DNA of 13,199 nucleotides from Methylobacter sp. (GCF_023227905.1 NZ_JALOCF010000081.1:1-13199), one strand, 5' to 3'; positions 6,430 to 13,101 are shown, numbered from the stretch's first letter. Translations and numbers: made by a program. The notes: generated by a model from the letters alone, not told the origin.

Positions 6430-7341
6430 TTATAAGTCGATTTCCAAACCGTCGTAGGAAACTTCAATGCCGGCGGCATCCAGTATTTTACGCTGTTCGG
6501 AATCTTCGTCTAAGATCGGGTTGGTGTTGTTGATATGGATCAATATCTTGCGGGCTTTCGCAACTCCGTTCAAGACTTCTATCATGCCGCCTTCGCCGGA
6601 TTGAGGCAAGTGGCCGATTTCGCGGGCTTTTTTGTGGCTGATATTCTGCGTGCACATTTCGTCATCAGTCCAAAAGGTACCGTCTACCATTATACAATCG
6701 ACGGCTTGCATCGCAGCCATGACATGCGGTTCTATCTCGCCCAGGCCTGGAGAATAAAACACTTTTTTGCCGGTAGAAATTTGTTCGATGATAACACCGA
6801 TATTGTCGCCGTCATGTGGATCATGCCGGTGCGGTGAATAAGGCGGTGCCTTACTTTTTAAGGCTTGAGTGTAAAAGCGTAAATCATCTATGCCGGGAAT
6901 AGTGAAACTGCTGCCGTCGAAAGGAATCGGATGATGATTGACGGTACAGTAATCTGCCAGCATGTTGAATAATGGAAAGCCGGTAGTTAAATCCTGCTTG
7001 ACCATTTCCGTGCAGTACACATCCAGCGGTTTGCCTTCCCGTAGCATCAGCATGCCGGTGGTGTGATCAATCTGGCTATCGATCAGCATGATTGCCTTAA
7101 TACCGGTGTCGCGAACGCCTTCTTTGGGCTGGATGGCGGGAAAAGCTTCCAGTTGTGCGCGAATGTCGGGGGAGGTATTAAACAGCAGCCAGTTTTTGTT
7201 GTCGGTGCTTACCGCAATGGATGACTGGGTGCGGGCTTTGCCGTTCATTTCCTTGTGGCGCAAACGGTGACAATTATGACAGTTGCAGTTCCATTGAGGA
7301 AAACCGCCGCCTGCACCTGAACCAAGAACTCTAATCTTCAT
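6430..7341 (-). CDS. pqqB: PQQ biosynthesis protein PqqB (metallo-beta-lactamase fold)
   Basis: This encodes 303 residues, standard for PqqB. The family has a metallo-beta-lactamase fold and is an iron-dependent hydroxylase acting on the crosslinked Glu-Tyr intermediate in PQQ synthesis. Visible features are the N-terminal GSGAGGGFPQWNCNCHNC (7-24), whose cysteines 19, 21 and 24 fit the structural zinc site, TSPDI (56-60), the SQIDHTTGMLMLREG stretch (89-103) in place of the usual HxHxDH metal motif, APPYSPHRHDPHDGDNIG (165-182), GLGEI (199-203), GHLPQSGEGG (243-252) and HINNTNP (269-275). It follows pqqA by 110 nt with a terminator hairpin between. The Shine-Dalgarno is weak (AGGT about 13 nt upstream), which would further limit its level compared with pqqA. 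Confidence 0.96.
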   Translation of the reverse strand: MKIRVLGSGAGGGFPQWNCNCHNCHRLRHKEMNGKARTQSSIAVSTDNKNWLLFNTSPDIRAQLEAFPAIQPKEGVRDTGIKAIMLIDSQIDHTTGMLMLREGKPLDVYCTEMVKQDLTTGFPLFNMLADYCTVNHHPIPFDGSSFTIPGIDDLRFYTQALKSKAPPYSPHRHDPHDGDNIGVIIEQISTGKKVFYSPGLGEIEPHVMAAMQAVDCIMVDGTFWTDDEMCTQNISHKKAREIGHLPQSGEGGMIEVLNGVAKARKILIHINNTNPILDEDSEQRKILDAAGIEVSYDGLEIDL

Positions 7342-7406
7342 AGTTTGGGAAATAACCTAAAATAGGGAGTAGGGGCCGAATGATACGGGAATAAGAAGCA
7401 TCAGGC

Positions 7407-7439
7407 AAAAAAAAGGGGCTCATCAAGAGCCCCTTTTTT
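7407..7439 (-). terminator. Terminator/attenuator hairpin between pqqA and pqqB
   Basis: GGGGCTC (7415-7421) pairs perfectly with GAGCCCC (7427-7433) around a 5-nt loop. It is flanked by a run of eight A (7407-7414) and six T (7434-7439), so on the minus strand the stem is followed by eight U. This is a full intrinsic terminator just after pqqA. Since pqqB-E have no obvious promoter of their own, partial read-through is the likely way they are expressed. Confidence 0.9.
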
Positions 7440-7451
7440 GTCTAAATCGAA

Positions 7452-7526
7452 TTAACGATTGTAGATGTACATTGTTACTTCAAAACCGAAACGCAGGTCT
7501 GTGTAGCTTGGTGTTTCCCATTTCAT
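7452..7526 (-). CDS. pqqA: PQQ precursor peptide PqqA
   Basis: This short gene encodes a 24-residue peptide beginning MKWETPSYTDLRFGFEVT and ending MYIYNR. It is the ribosomally made substrate from which PQQ is built: PqqE joins Glu16 and Tyr20, and the pair is later cut out and oxidised. The spacing E16-V-T-M-Y20 is exactly the conserved E-x3-Y core. The start has an excellent Shine-Dalgarno (GGAGG, 7533-7537) with a 6-nt spacer, the best ribosome site in the operon, matching the need for much substrate peptide. It is preceded by a sigma-70-type promoter and followed by a terminator hairpin. The sequence is practically diagnostic, and the pqqBCDE genes follow in order. Confidence 0.98.
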   Translation of the reverse strand: MKWETPSYTDLRFGFEVTMYIYNR

Positions 7527-7585
7527 TGTGAACCTCCAGAAGTGTTTAAATTATTATGCTAGCTTGATCAAGTAAGCTCAATTGA

Positions 7586-7614
7586 AGTATACGATGAACT
7601 ATTTTTTTTGGCAA
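7586..7614 (-). promoter_or_regulatory. Sigma-70-type promoter of the pqq operon
   Basis: On the minus strand TTGCCA (7614-7609) and TATACT (7591-7586) are separated by exactly 17 nt, a close match to the sigma-70 consensus. Transcription would begin near 7579 and give a pqqA leader of about 53 nt. Confidence 0.75.
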
Positions 7615-7623
7615 CTTTTGCCA
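7609..7623. promoter_or_regulatory. Possible operator overlapping the pqqA -35 element
   Basis: TGGCAA (7609-7614) and TTGCCA (7618-7623) form a perfect 6-bp inverted repeat with a 3-nt centre (CTT). The left arm is the same six bases as the pqqA -35 hexamer. A protein dimer bound here would block or recruit RNA polymerase. No regulator is known to me for this site, so this is a structural observation only. Confidence 0.35.
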
Positions 7624-7827
7624 TCGTCCAAAGCCGACAATCCCTGGGTTTTAACCGGTTCTTGTCCAGATTTGCGGCAATGCAGGGATGAAAAACGACG
7701 ATAACTATCTAAAATTACAAGATATTTATATGAAAACGCTGAAAGATGTTTTTTTGATGGGAAGAGAGTATTATCTAAATTCACCTAAAAATAATAATAC
7801 ACATATATAAAATTATGAGGAGGAATC

Positions 7828-8034
7828 ATGGGTGGAGTTGTTGAGTTGTGGGTAGTTATGTTACTGATTGCTGCTGCTGCGTTCGCGCCGCTAGGCTATT
7901 TTATTTACACGTTTACCAAAGCAAACGCCAAGCCATTTGGTGAAATTGAACCGCATGGCGATAGTCCATCGGTAGTGAACGATTTTGCAGAAAAAGCGAT
8001 TAAATATGTCCAAGGTTTGCTGGGCAAAAAGTAA
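7828..8034 (+). CDS. Small single-pass membrane protein, unrecognised
   Basis: This encodes 68 residues. It has one strongly hydrophobic helix at about 5-28 (VELWVVMLLIAAAAFAPLGYF), then a polar linker with KANAKPFGEIEPHGD, and an amphipathic C-terminal helix (about 50-66, FAEKAIKYVQGLLGKK). The gene is real: a very strong Shine-Dalgarno (GAGGAGG, 6 nt before the ATG) precedes it and an intrinsic terminator follows directly, so it is a single-gene transcript. There are no cysteines or metal motifs. The positively charged tail suggests the C-terminus is cytoplasmic, though the N-terminus has little charge to set topology. I do not recognise a family. Its divergent position beside pqqA is suggestive of, but does not prove, a link with PQQ or the methanol-oxidising membranes. 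Confidence 0.85.
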   Translation: MGGVVELWVVMLLIAAAAFAPLGYFIYTFTKANAKPFGEIEPHGDSPSVVNDFAEKAIKYVQGLLGKK

Positions 8035-8054
8035 AAATATGTTAACAGATGAGC

Positions 8055-8092
8055 TTTCCAGGTGATGCGATTCGCCTGGAAACTTCTTTTTC
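8055..8092 (+). terminator. Intrinsic terminator after the 68-residue membrane protein gene
   Basis: TTTCCAGGTGA (8055-8065) pairs with TCGCCTGGAAA (8072-8082), 11 bp with one G-U wobble and a 6-nt loop, followed by the T-rich TTCTTTTTCC. It also lies between convergent genes and could serve the minus-strand moeB transcript weakly. Confidence 0.85.
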
Positions 8093-8126
8093 CGTAATTG
8101 CTCCTGCATTCATGTAGGCAGCTAAC

Positions 8127-8873
8127 CTATAAACTGCCGCAAGTCGGGCAGTTAGGGTTTTTCTTCAGTTTCATCGTATTCCATTCCATCGTTAAGCCAT
8201 CCAATAACAATAACCGTCCGGTTAACGTTTCTCCGATATTCATTATCAGCTTCATTGCTTCGAGTGCCTGAATGCTGCCGACAACGCCGGTAATAGGCGC
8301 TATGACGCCGTTTGTAGCGCAAGTTTGTAATTCTTCACCGTCGCTGGTGTACAGACAGTTGTAGCATGGGCTGCCATTTCTGCCGGGCGTAAAAATACTC
8401 ACCTGGCCTTCAAAACGAATTGCCGCTCCGGAAACCAGAGGCGTTTGCTGTTTGACGCAGGCATTATTGATTGCAAAGCGTGTTGAAAAATTATCGCTAC
8501 AGTCCAAAACTACATCGGCTTTTGCCACTTCCAATTCAAGTTGTTCGCCTTCCAGCCGTTGTTTGACCGCTCTGGTTTTGACGTCGGGATTTAGTCGATT
8601 GAGTGTTTGGCAGGTTGAAATTACTTTATCCGTCCCAATATCGGGGGTGTGATGAGCAATCTGTCTTTGTAAATTGGATAAGTCCACGACGTCATTATCA
8701 TAAATAACGATATTGCCGACACCGGCCGCAGCAAGATAAATGGCCGCAGGCGAGCCGAGTCCTCCGGCGCCGACAATCAGTACGCGGGCAGCGAGAAGTT
8801 TTTGTTGTCCCTCAATATCAATTTGAGGAAGCATAATTTGGCGGCTATAGCGTAGTAATTGGTTGTCATTCAT
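8127..8873 (-). CDS. moeB: Molybdopterin-synthase adenylyltransferase MoeB (ThiF/MoeB family)
   Basis: This encodes 248 residues, matching MoeB (about 249). It is an E1-like enzyme that adenylates the C-terminal Gly-Gly of MoaD so sulfur can be loaded for molybdopterin synthesis. The nucleotide-binding GAGGLGS is at 35-41, followed by the acidic IYDNDVVDLSNLQRQ (57-71), which includes the Arg finger region. VVLDCSDNFSTRF (121-133) is the second conserved ATP-site stretch. Zinc is bound by CYNC (170, 173) and CPTC (242, 245). Cys185 in the TCATNGV segment lies where the family's reactive loop cysteine is found. There is no rhodanese domain, so it is not the MoeZ type. ThiF is the main alternative because no moa or thi gene is adjacent. 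It is divergent from groES; the Shine-Dalgarno is weak. Confidence 0.88.
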   Translation of the reverse strand: MNDNQLLRYSRQIMLPQIDIEGQQKLLAARVLIVGAGGLGSPAAIYLAAAGVGNIVIYDNDVVDLSNLQRQIAHHTPDIGTDKVISTCQTLNRLNPDVKTRAVKQRLEGEQLELEVAKADVVLDCSDNFSTRFAINNACVKQQTPLVSGAAIRFEGQVSIFTPGRNGSPCYNCLYTSDGEELQTCATNGVIAPITGVVGSIQALEAMKLIMNIGETLTGRLLLLDGLTMEWNTMKLKKNPNCPTCGSL

Positions 8874-8904
8874 AGGTCATGTTGATGCTGTATTGTGGAA
8901 CGAG

Positions 8905-8933
8905 ATAATGCCAAAGAACTTGACACACTGCAA
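8905..8933 (-). promoter_or_regulatory. Weak candidate promoter of moeB
   Basis: On the minus strand TTGCAG (8933-8928), a 17-nt spacer and CATTAT (8910-8905) make an acceptable but weak sigma-70-like pair. It overlaps the groES -35 region on the other strand, so the two divergent promoters would be back to back. Confidence 0.3.
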
Positions 8934-8947
8934 AAGCTCATTATCAT
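8920..8947 (+). promoter_or_regulatory. Promoter of groES-groEL
   Basis: TTGACA (8920-8925) is a perfect sigma-70 -35, with TATCAT (8942-8947) as -10 after 16 nt. Transcription would begin near 8954, inside the CIRCE element. I see no sigma-32 consensus (CTTGAAA with CCCCAT), so heat induction is expected to come mainly from derepression. Confidence 0.75.
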
Positions 8948-8973
8948 TAGCACTCATTACTAGCGAGTGCTAA
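8947..8973 (+). promoter_or_regulatory. CIRCE operator (HrcA binding site)
   Basis: TTAGCACTC (8947-8955), nine bases, GAGTGCTAA (8965-8973): an exact match to the CIRCE consensus TTAGCACTC-N9-GAGTGCTAA. It overlaps the last base of the -10 and the transcription start, the classic place for repression by HrcA. HrcA binding is known for this element; hrcA itself is not in the window. Confidence 0.97.
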
Positions 8974-9013
8974 TAACAAGTTTACCCTTTAATTTTAATG
9001 TTAGGAGATATTG

Positions 9014-9301
9014 ATGAAAATACGTCCGTTACACGACAGAGTGATAGTCAAACGCGTAGAAGAAGAAACTACAACCCCTGGCGGTATCGTATTGCCTGGT
9101 TCTGCGGCCGAAAAACCAAGCCAAGGCGTTATTTTGGCGGTAGGTAATGGCAAGCAACTGGACAATGGCACCGTACGCGCTCTGGACGTTAAAGTCGGCG
9201 ATAAAGTGCTGTTTGGCAAATATGCCGGCAATGAAGTTAAAGTTGATGGCGACGAACTCATCGTTATGCGTGAAGAAGACATCATGGGTGTTTTAGGTTA
9301 A
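9014..9301 (+). CDS. groES: Co-chaperonin GroES
   Basis: This encodes 95 residues beginning MKIRPLHDRVIVKR, typical of GroES. It forms the heptameric lid that closes the GroEL cavity. Recognisable parts are the mobile loop (EEETTTPGGIVLPGSAAEKPSQG, about 16-38), LAVGNG (42-47), VGDKVLFGKYAG (62-73) and the C-terminal EDIMGVL. The ATG at 9014 was chosen over an adjacent in-frame TTG at 9011 because AGGAG (9003-9007) is 6 nt from the ATG but only 3 nt from the TTG, and because the family starts at MKIRPL. It is the first gene of a CIRCE-controlled pair; groEL follows after 49 nt. Confidence 0.98.
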   Translation: MKIRPLHDRVIVKRVEEETTTPGGIVLPGSAAEKPSQGVILAVGNGKQLDNGTVRALDVKVGDKVLFGKYAGNEVKVDGDELIVMREEDIMGVLG

Positions 9302-9350
9302 GCCTGAACACGTCAATCAAATTTACATATAAAAATATTAAGGAATAAAA

Positions 9351-11003
9351 ATGGCAGCAAAAGACGTATTATTTGGAGATGACGCTCGTGTCCGCATGGC
9401 GCGTGGCGTAAATATCTTAGCAAACGCAGTAAAAGTAACGTTAGGTCCTAAAGGCCGTAACGCGATTCTGGACAAAAGCTTCGGCGCACCAACCATCACT
9501 AAAGACGGTGTATCGGTTGCTAAAGAAATCGAATTGAAAGACAAATTCGAAAACATGGGTGCACAGATGGTTAAAGAAGTGGCTTCGCACACTTCCGATG
9601 TGGCTGGTGACGGTACAACTACCGCGACTGTATTGGCGCAATCTATCGTCAACGAAGGCTTAAAAGCCGTTGCAGCGGGCATGAATCCTATGGATTTAAA
9701 ACGCGGTATCGACTTGGCTGTGACTAAAGCCGTTGAGGCGATTGTGGCTTCCGCTACGCCTTGCGTCGATAACAAAGCGATTGCCCAAGTAGGCACTATC
9801 TCTGCAAACTCTGATGACTCTGTCGGTAAAATCATTGCAGAAGCGATGGAAAAAGTCGGCAAAGAAGGCGTTATCACTGTTGAAGAAGGTTCAGGCCTGG
9901 ATAACCAACTGGACGTTGTTGAAGGTATGCAGTTTGACCGTGGCTACCTGTCACCATACTTCATCAACAAACAAGAAAATATGAGCGTCGAATTAGACGA
10001 TCCATTGATTCTGATCTACGACAAGAAAATCTCCAATATCCGCGACATGTTGCCAACATTGGAAGGCGTTGCCAAAGCCGGCCGTCCTTTATTGATTATT
10101 GCTGAAGACGTTGAAGGCGAAGCCTTGGCGACTTTGGTTGTTAACACCATTCGTGGCATCGTTAAAGTTGCGGCGGTTAAAGCACCTGGTTTCGGCGATC
10201 GTCGTAAAGCCATGCTGGAAGATATCGCGGTATTGACTGGCGGTACTGTTATCTCTGAAGAAGTTGGTTTGAGCCTGGAAAAAGCGGAATTAGCGCAACT
10301 GGGTACGGCCAAAAAAGTACAAATCACTAAAGAAAACACCACCATCATTGACGGTGCGGGTTCTGAAGAGCAAATCAAAGGCCGCGTTGCCCAAATTCGC
10401 GCACAAGCTGACGAAGCAACTTCCGACTATGACAAAGAAAAACTGCAAGAGCGTCTGGCTAAATTAGCCGGCGGTGTTGCTGTCATTAAAGTAGGCGCTG
10501 CAACTGAAATCGAAATGAAAGAAAAGAAAGCCCGCGTTGAAGATGCATTACATTCAACACGTGCAGCGGTTGAAGAAGGCGTTGTTGCAGGCGGCGGTTC
10601 TGCTCTGGTTCGCGCTATTTCTGCGCTGGATAAATTGGAAGGCGTTAACCACGACCAAACAGTGGGTATCAACATCCTGCGTCGCGCAATGGAAGAGCCT
10701 CTGCGTCAAATCGTTTCCAATGCCGGCGACGAGCCTTCAGTTGTTTTCAATGAAGTGCAAAAAGGCACAGGTAACTTCGGTTACAACGCAGCAACAGGTG
10801 AATACGGCGATATGATCGAAATGGGTATTTTGGACCCTGCGAAAGTAACCCGTACTGCACTGCAAAATGCAGCTTCTGTTGCAGGCTTGATGCTGACCAC
10901 TGAAGTCATGATTGCCGATACGCCTAGCGAAGATAAGGGCGGTCATGGCGGCCATGATATGGGCGGCATGGGCGGAATGGGTGGCATGGGCGGCATGATG
11001 TAA
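9351..11003 (+). CDS. groEL: Chaperonin GroEL
   Basis: This encodes 550 residues, full length (E. coli 548). It is the 60-kDa subunit of the double-heptamer folding chamber. Landmarks are AAKDVLFGDDARVRMARGVN at the N-terminus, TLGPKGRN (30-37), the ATP site VAGDGTTTATVLA (around 84-96), the equatorial AAVEEGVVAGGG near 405-416, and the C-terminal Gly-Gly-Met repeat tail (GGMGGMGGMGGMM), preceded by a His-containing GGHGGHDMGG segment. AAGGA lies 6 nt before the ATG. It is co-transcribed with groES under the CIRCE-controlled promoter and followed by two hairpins. No key motif is missing. Methylotrophs may carry additional copies, but this one has the housekeeping groESL arrangement. Confidence 0.99.
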   Translation: MAAKDVLFGDDARVRMARGVNILANAVKVTLGPKGRNAILDKSFGAPTITKDGVSVAKEIELKDKFENMGAQMVKEVASHTSDVAGDGTTTATVLAQSIVNEGLKAVAAGMNPMDLKRGIDLAVTKAVEAIVASATPCVDNKAIAQVGTISANSDDSVGKIIAEAMEKVGKEGVITVEEGSGLDNQLDVVEGMQFDRGYLSPYFINKQENMSVELDDPLILIYDKKISNIRDMLPTLEGVAKAGRPLLIIAEDVEGEALATLVVNTIRGIVKVAAVKAPGFGDRRKAMLEDIAVLTGGTVISEEVGLSLEKAELAQLGTAKKVQITKENTTIIDGAGSEEQIKGRVAQIRAQADEATSDYDKEKLQERLAKLAGGVAVIKVGAATEIEMKEKKARVEDALHSTRAAVEEGVVAGGGSALVRAISALDKLEGVNHDQTVGINILRRAMEEPLRQIVSNAGDEPSVVFNEVQKGTGNFGYNAATGEYGDMIEMGILDPAKVTRTALQNAASVAGLMLTTEVMIADTPSEDKGGHGGHDMGGMGGMGGMGGMM

Positions 11004-11012
11004 TTCTGCTGT

Positions 11013-11034
11013 CTTAAAGCCCCGTCGCTTTAAG
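11013..11034 (+). repeat. Hairpin after groEL, first of two
   Basis: CTTAAAGC (11013-11020) pairs perfectly with GCTTTAAG (11027-11034), with a 6-nt loop. It begins 10 nt after the groEL stop and has no following U-run, so it probably protects the mRNA 3' end or assists the terminator just downstream. Confidence 0.6.
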
Positions 11035-11040
11035 TAAAAT

Positions 11041-11079
11041 AAAAGCCCCGGTTGTTTTTGAAACGCCGGGGCTTTTTTT
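11041..11079 (+). terminator. Intrinsic terminator of groES-groEL
   Basis: GCCCCGG (11045-11051) pairs with CCGGGGC (11066-11072). Four A-T pairs extend the stem (11041-11044 with 11073-11076), and seven T follow (11073-11079). The 14-nt apical region contains a small GTTT/AAAC pair that may fold further. Confidence 0.93.
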
Positions 11080-11324
11080 ATCGTTTGGCCTGTTAAAGGG
11101 CGAAACGCCTCATTCGCGATCATGGGCTGTTCACTGTTTAGCCTATCCTGCGGTAAAAGTTATCGGTATTCATTTTAGGCTGTGCTAAATTAAACAACCG
11201 GCATCGTAAACCATTCGGCAAAAACCTGAGCATCCATGCCCAATAAATAATTATTAGAATAAACCGACAGACCCAGCGCATTTGATTCAATTTACAGCTG
11301 ACTATAGCAACTGACTACGGCCTA
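11080..11324. other. Spacer between groEL terminator and the mshE-like gene
   Basis: No gene is visible in these ~245 bases. They become AT-rich around 11240-11270 (AATAAATAATTATTAGAAT), where a promoter for the downstream ATPase gene is expected, but I cannot find a -35/-10 pair with good spacing. No clear Shine-Dalgarno precedes the ATG at 11325 either. Confidence 0.45.
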
Positions 11325-13031
11325 ATGGACATTACCAAAAGAATTCGTATCGGCGATTTGCTGGTACAAAACCAAATAATCACGCCGGAACAACTGATAT
11401 CGGCACTGGCCGAACAAAAGAAAACCGGGAGACAGTTGGGTCGTACCCTGATCAATTTAAACTTTATTACTGAAACAGAACTGCTTAATTTTCTGTCGCA
11501 GCAATTAAAAATTCCGTTCTTGGATGTTTCCCAATATCCGCGCAAGCCTGAAACCGTCAAACTGTTACCGGAGACAGCAGCCCGACGTTTCCGCGTTTTG
11601 CTGCTGGAAAATAATGAATATGATGTGCTGCTGGCCATGGCAGACCCTACCGACTTGATGGGGCTGGATGAATTAAGCCGTATTCTGAAAAAAACCATTC
11701 GCCCGGCCGTTGTCAGGGAATCGGATTTGTTAATGGCGATAGATCAGTCCTACCGTCGTACCGATGAAATCAATAATCTGGCCGAGCAATTGCGCAGCGA
11801 TATGTCGGAAGAGGACAATATCGACCTCAATGCACTGCTGACCTCGACCGAAGCGGCTGATGCGCCCGTGGTAAAGCTGCTGAAATCGGTCTTTGAAGAT
11901 GCCGTGCAAGTGCGGGTTTCCGACATTCATATAGAGCCGCAAGAAACCAAACTGTATATCCGCTTCCGCATTGATGGCGTACTGCACCAGCAAACCGAAG
12001 CCGATTTAAAAATTGCTACAGCGCTGGTATTGCGGCTCAAGCTCATGTCCGGCCTGGACATTTCCGAGAAACGACTGCCGCAGGACGGCCGGTTTCAGAT
12101 CAAAGTGCGGCAACAGTCGGTCGATGTGCGTATTTCGACCATGCCGACCATCTACGGCGAATCCGTGGTCATGCGTTTATTGATCCAGAAACCCGAAGGA
12201 TTTTCGCTGGAAAAACTCGGAATGCCGAGCGAGATGCTAACGCGTTTTCGCAAACTATTGCATCGACCGGATGGCATGATACTGGTGACCGGGCCGACCG
12301 GTAGCGGTAAAACCACCACCCTTTACGCAGCTCTCAGCGAACTCAACTCCTCCGCCAATAAAATCATTACTGTGGAGGATCCGGTCGAATACCGTTTGCC
12401 CGGTATTAACCAGGTGCAGATCAATGAAAAGATCGAGCTCGATTTTGCAAAAGTGTTGCGTTCCGCCCTGCGGCAGGACCCGGACATCGTTCTTGTCGGT
12501 GAAATGCGCGACCATGAAACCGCCCAGATCGGCCTGCGCGCCGCAATGACCGGCCATTTAGTGCTGTCAACGCTACACACCAACGATGCCGTCAGTTCGC
12601 CAATCCGGCTGATTGACATGGGCGTGCCCCGTTTTATGGTCGCCATGTCCTTGCTGGCCGTTATTGCCCAGCGGCTGGTACGGGTCGTCTGCGAAAGTTG
12701 CGTCCAGCCCGCCGTACCGGAACCTTTCGAACAGACATGGCTCAAGCTTGAACTGGGGGATAACTGGGGTCGGCACAGTTTTGTCCGGGGCAGGGGATGC
12801 ACCCATTGCAACGGAACCGGCTATCAGGGCCGGATAGGCATTTACGAATTGCTGGAAATGAATACTGAGCTGACCGACGCGGCCAATCATCATGACGCTC
12901 ATGTCTTTATCAAATTAGCGCGCCAGCAGATGGCCGGTCAAACCCTGCGCAGCGGCGCGGTAGCAATGGCTGTTGCCCAACGCACCACCGTCGCAGAAGC
13001 GATGCGCATCAGTAATCAGTTTGACGAGTAA
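11325..13031 (+). CDS. mshE: Pilus/secretion assembly ATPase of the GspE/PilB family, MshE-like
   Basis: This encodes 568 residues. The N-terminus (about 6-68) holds two copies of the MshEN pattern: RIGDLLVQNQIITPEQL...Q (8-31) and RQLGRTLINLNFITETEL...Q (36-59), then LKIPFLDV. This domain binds cyclic di-GMP in characterised members. The ATPase core has Walker A GPTGSGKT (323-330), the Asp box region ITVEDPVEY (348-356), Walker B DIVLVGE (387-393) and the His box GHLVLSTLHTND (410-421). A zinc knuckle is formed by Cys456, 459, 492 and 495. It should power assembly of a type IV or MSHA-like pilus, or a type II secretion pseudopilus, from the inner membrane. PilB and GspE are the alternatives; length and MshEN domain favour MshE. 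No other pilus gene is visible, and the downstream side is occupied by repeats. Confidence 0.85.
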   Translation: MDITKRIRIGDLLVQNQIITPEQLISALAEQKKTGRQLGRTLINLNFITETELLNFLSQQLKIPFLDVSQYPRKPETVKLLPETAARRFRVLLLENNEYDVLLAMADPTDLMGLDELSRILKKTIRPAVVRESDLLMAIDQSYRRTDEINNLAEQLRSDMSEEDNIDLNALLTSTEAADAPVVKLLKSVFEDAVQVRVSDIHIEPQETKLYIRFRIDGVLHQQTEADLKIATALVLRLKLMSGLDISEKRLPQDGRFQIKVRQQSVDVRISTMPTIYGESVVMRLLIQKPEGFSLEKLGMPSEMLTRFRKLLHRPDGMILVTGPTGSGKTTTLYAALSELNSSANKIITVEDPVEYRLPGINQVQINEKIELDFAKVLRSALRQDPDIVLVGEMRDHETAQIGLRAAMTGHLVLSTLHTNDAVSSPIRLIDMGVPRFMVAMSLLAVIAQRLVRVVCESCVQPAVPEPFEQTWLKLELGDNWGRHSFVRGRGCTHCNGTGYQGRIGIYELLEMNTELTDAANHHDAHVFIKLARQQMAGQTLRSGAVAMAVAQRTTVAEAMRISNQFDE

Positions 13032-13039
13032 TTAAATAC

Positions 13040-13067
13040 GGCGAAGGGCGAAGGGCAAAGGGCGAAA
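13040..13067 (+). repeat. Four degenerate GGCRAAR heptamers
   Basis: Four consecutive 7-mers, GGCGAAG, GGCGAAG, GGCAAAG and GGCGAAA, begin 9 nt after the ATPase stop codon. They resemble the reverse complement (GGCTAAA) of the larger array further right, so the two arrays are in inverted orientation and could form an imperfect stem. Confidence 0.8.
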
Positions 13068-13101
13068 AAACTTGCATTTAAGTTTTAGAGGTATTTCAAT
13101 T

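Larger units (their letters stand above)
7527..7827. other. Divergent intergenic region pqqA / 68-residue membrane protein
   Basis: This 301-base AT-rich region holds the pqqA promoter and leader on its left. The leader contains a 10-bp palindrome CTTGATCAAG (7563-7572), and AACCGGTT (7653-7660) is a second small palindrome. A minus-strand open frame of 61 codons (7599-7784) covers the pqqA promoter and shows no protein-family features, so I do not treat it as a gene. For the plus-strand gene only a weak promoter can be proposed: TTGATG (7754-7759), 16 nt, TAAATT (7776-7781). Confidence 0.5.

Noticed and set aside
7599..7784. Minus-strand open frame of 61 codons upstream of pqqA
   Set aside because: It overlaps the pqqA promoter, has low-complexity AT-rich composition, no family features and no convincing ribosome site.
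8914..8950. Sigma-32 heat-shock promoter for groESL
   Set aside because: There is TTGACA but no CTTGAAA, and no CCCCAT-like -10; sigma-70 plus CIRCE explains the region better.
9011..9013. TTG as the groES start
   Set aside because: It is only 3 nt from the Shine-Dalgarno; the following ATG has proper spacing and fits the conserved N-terminus.
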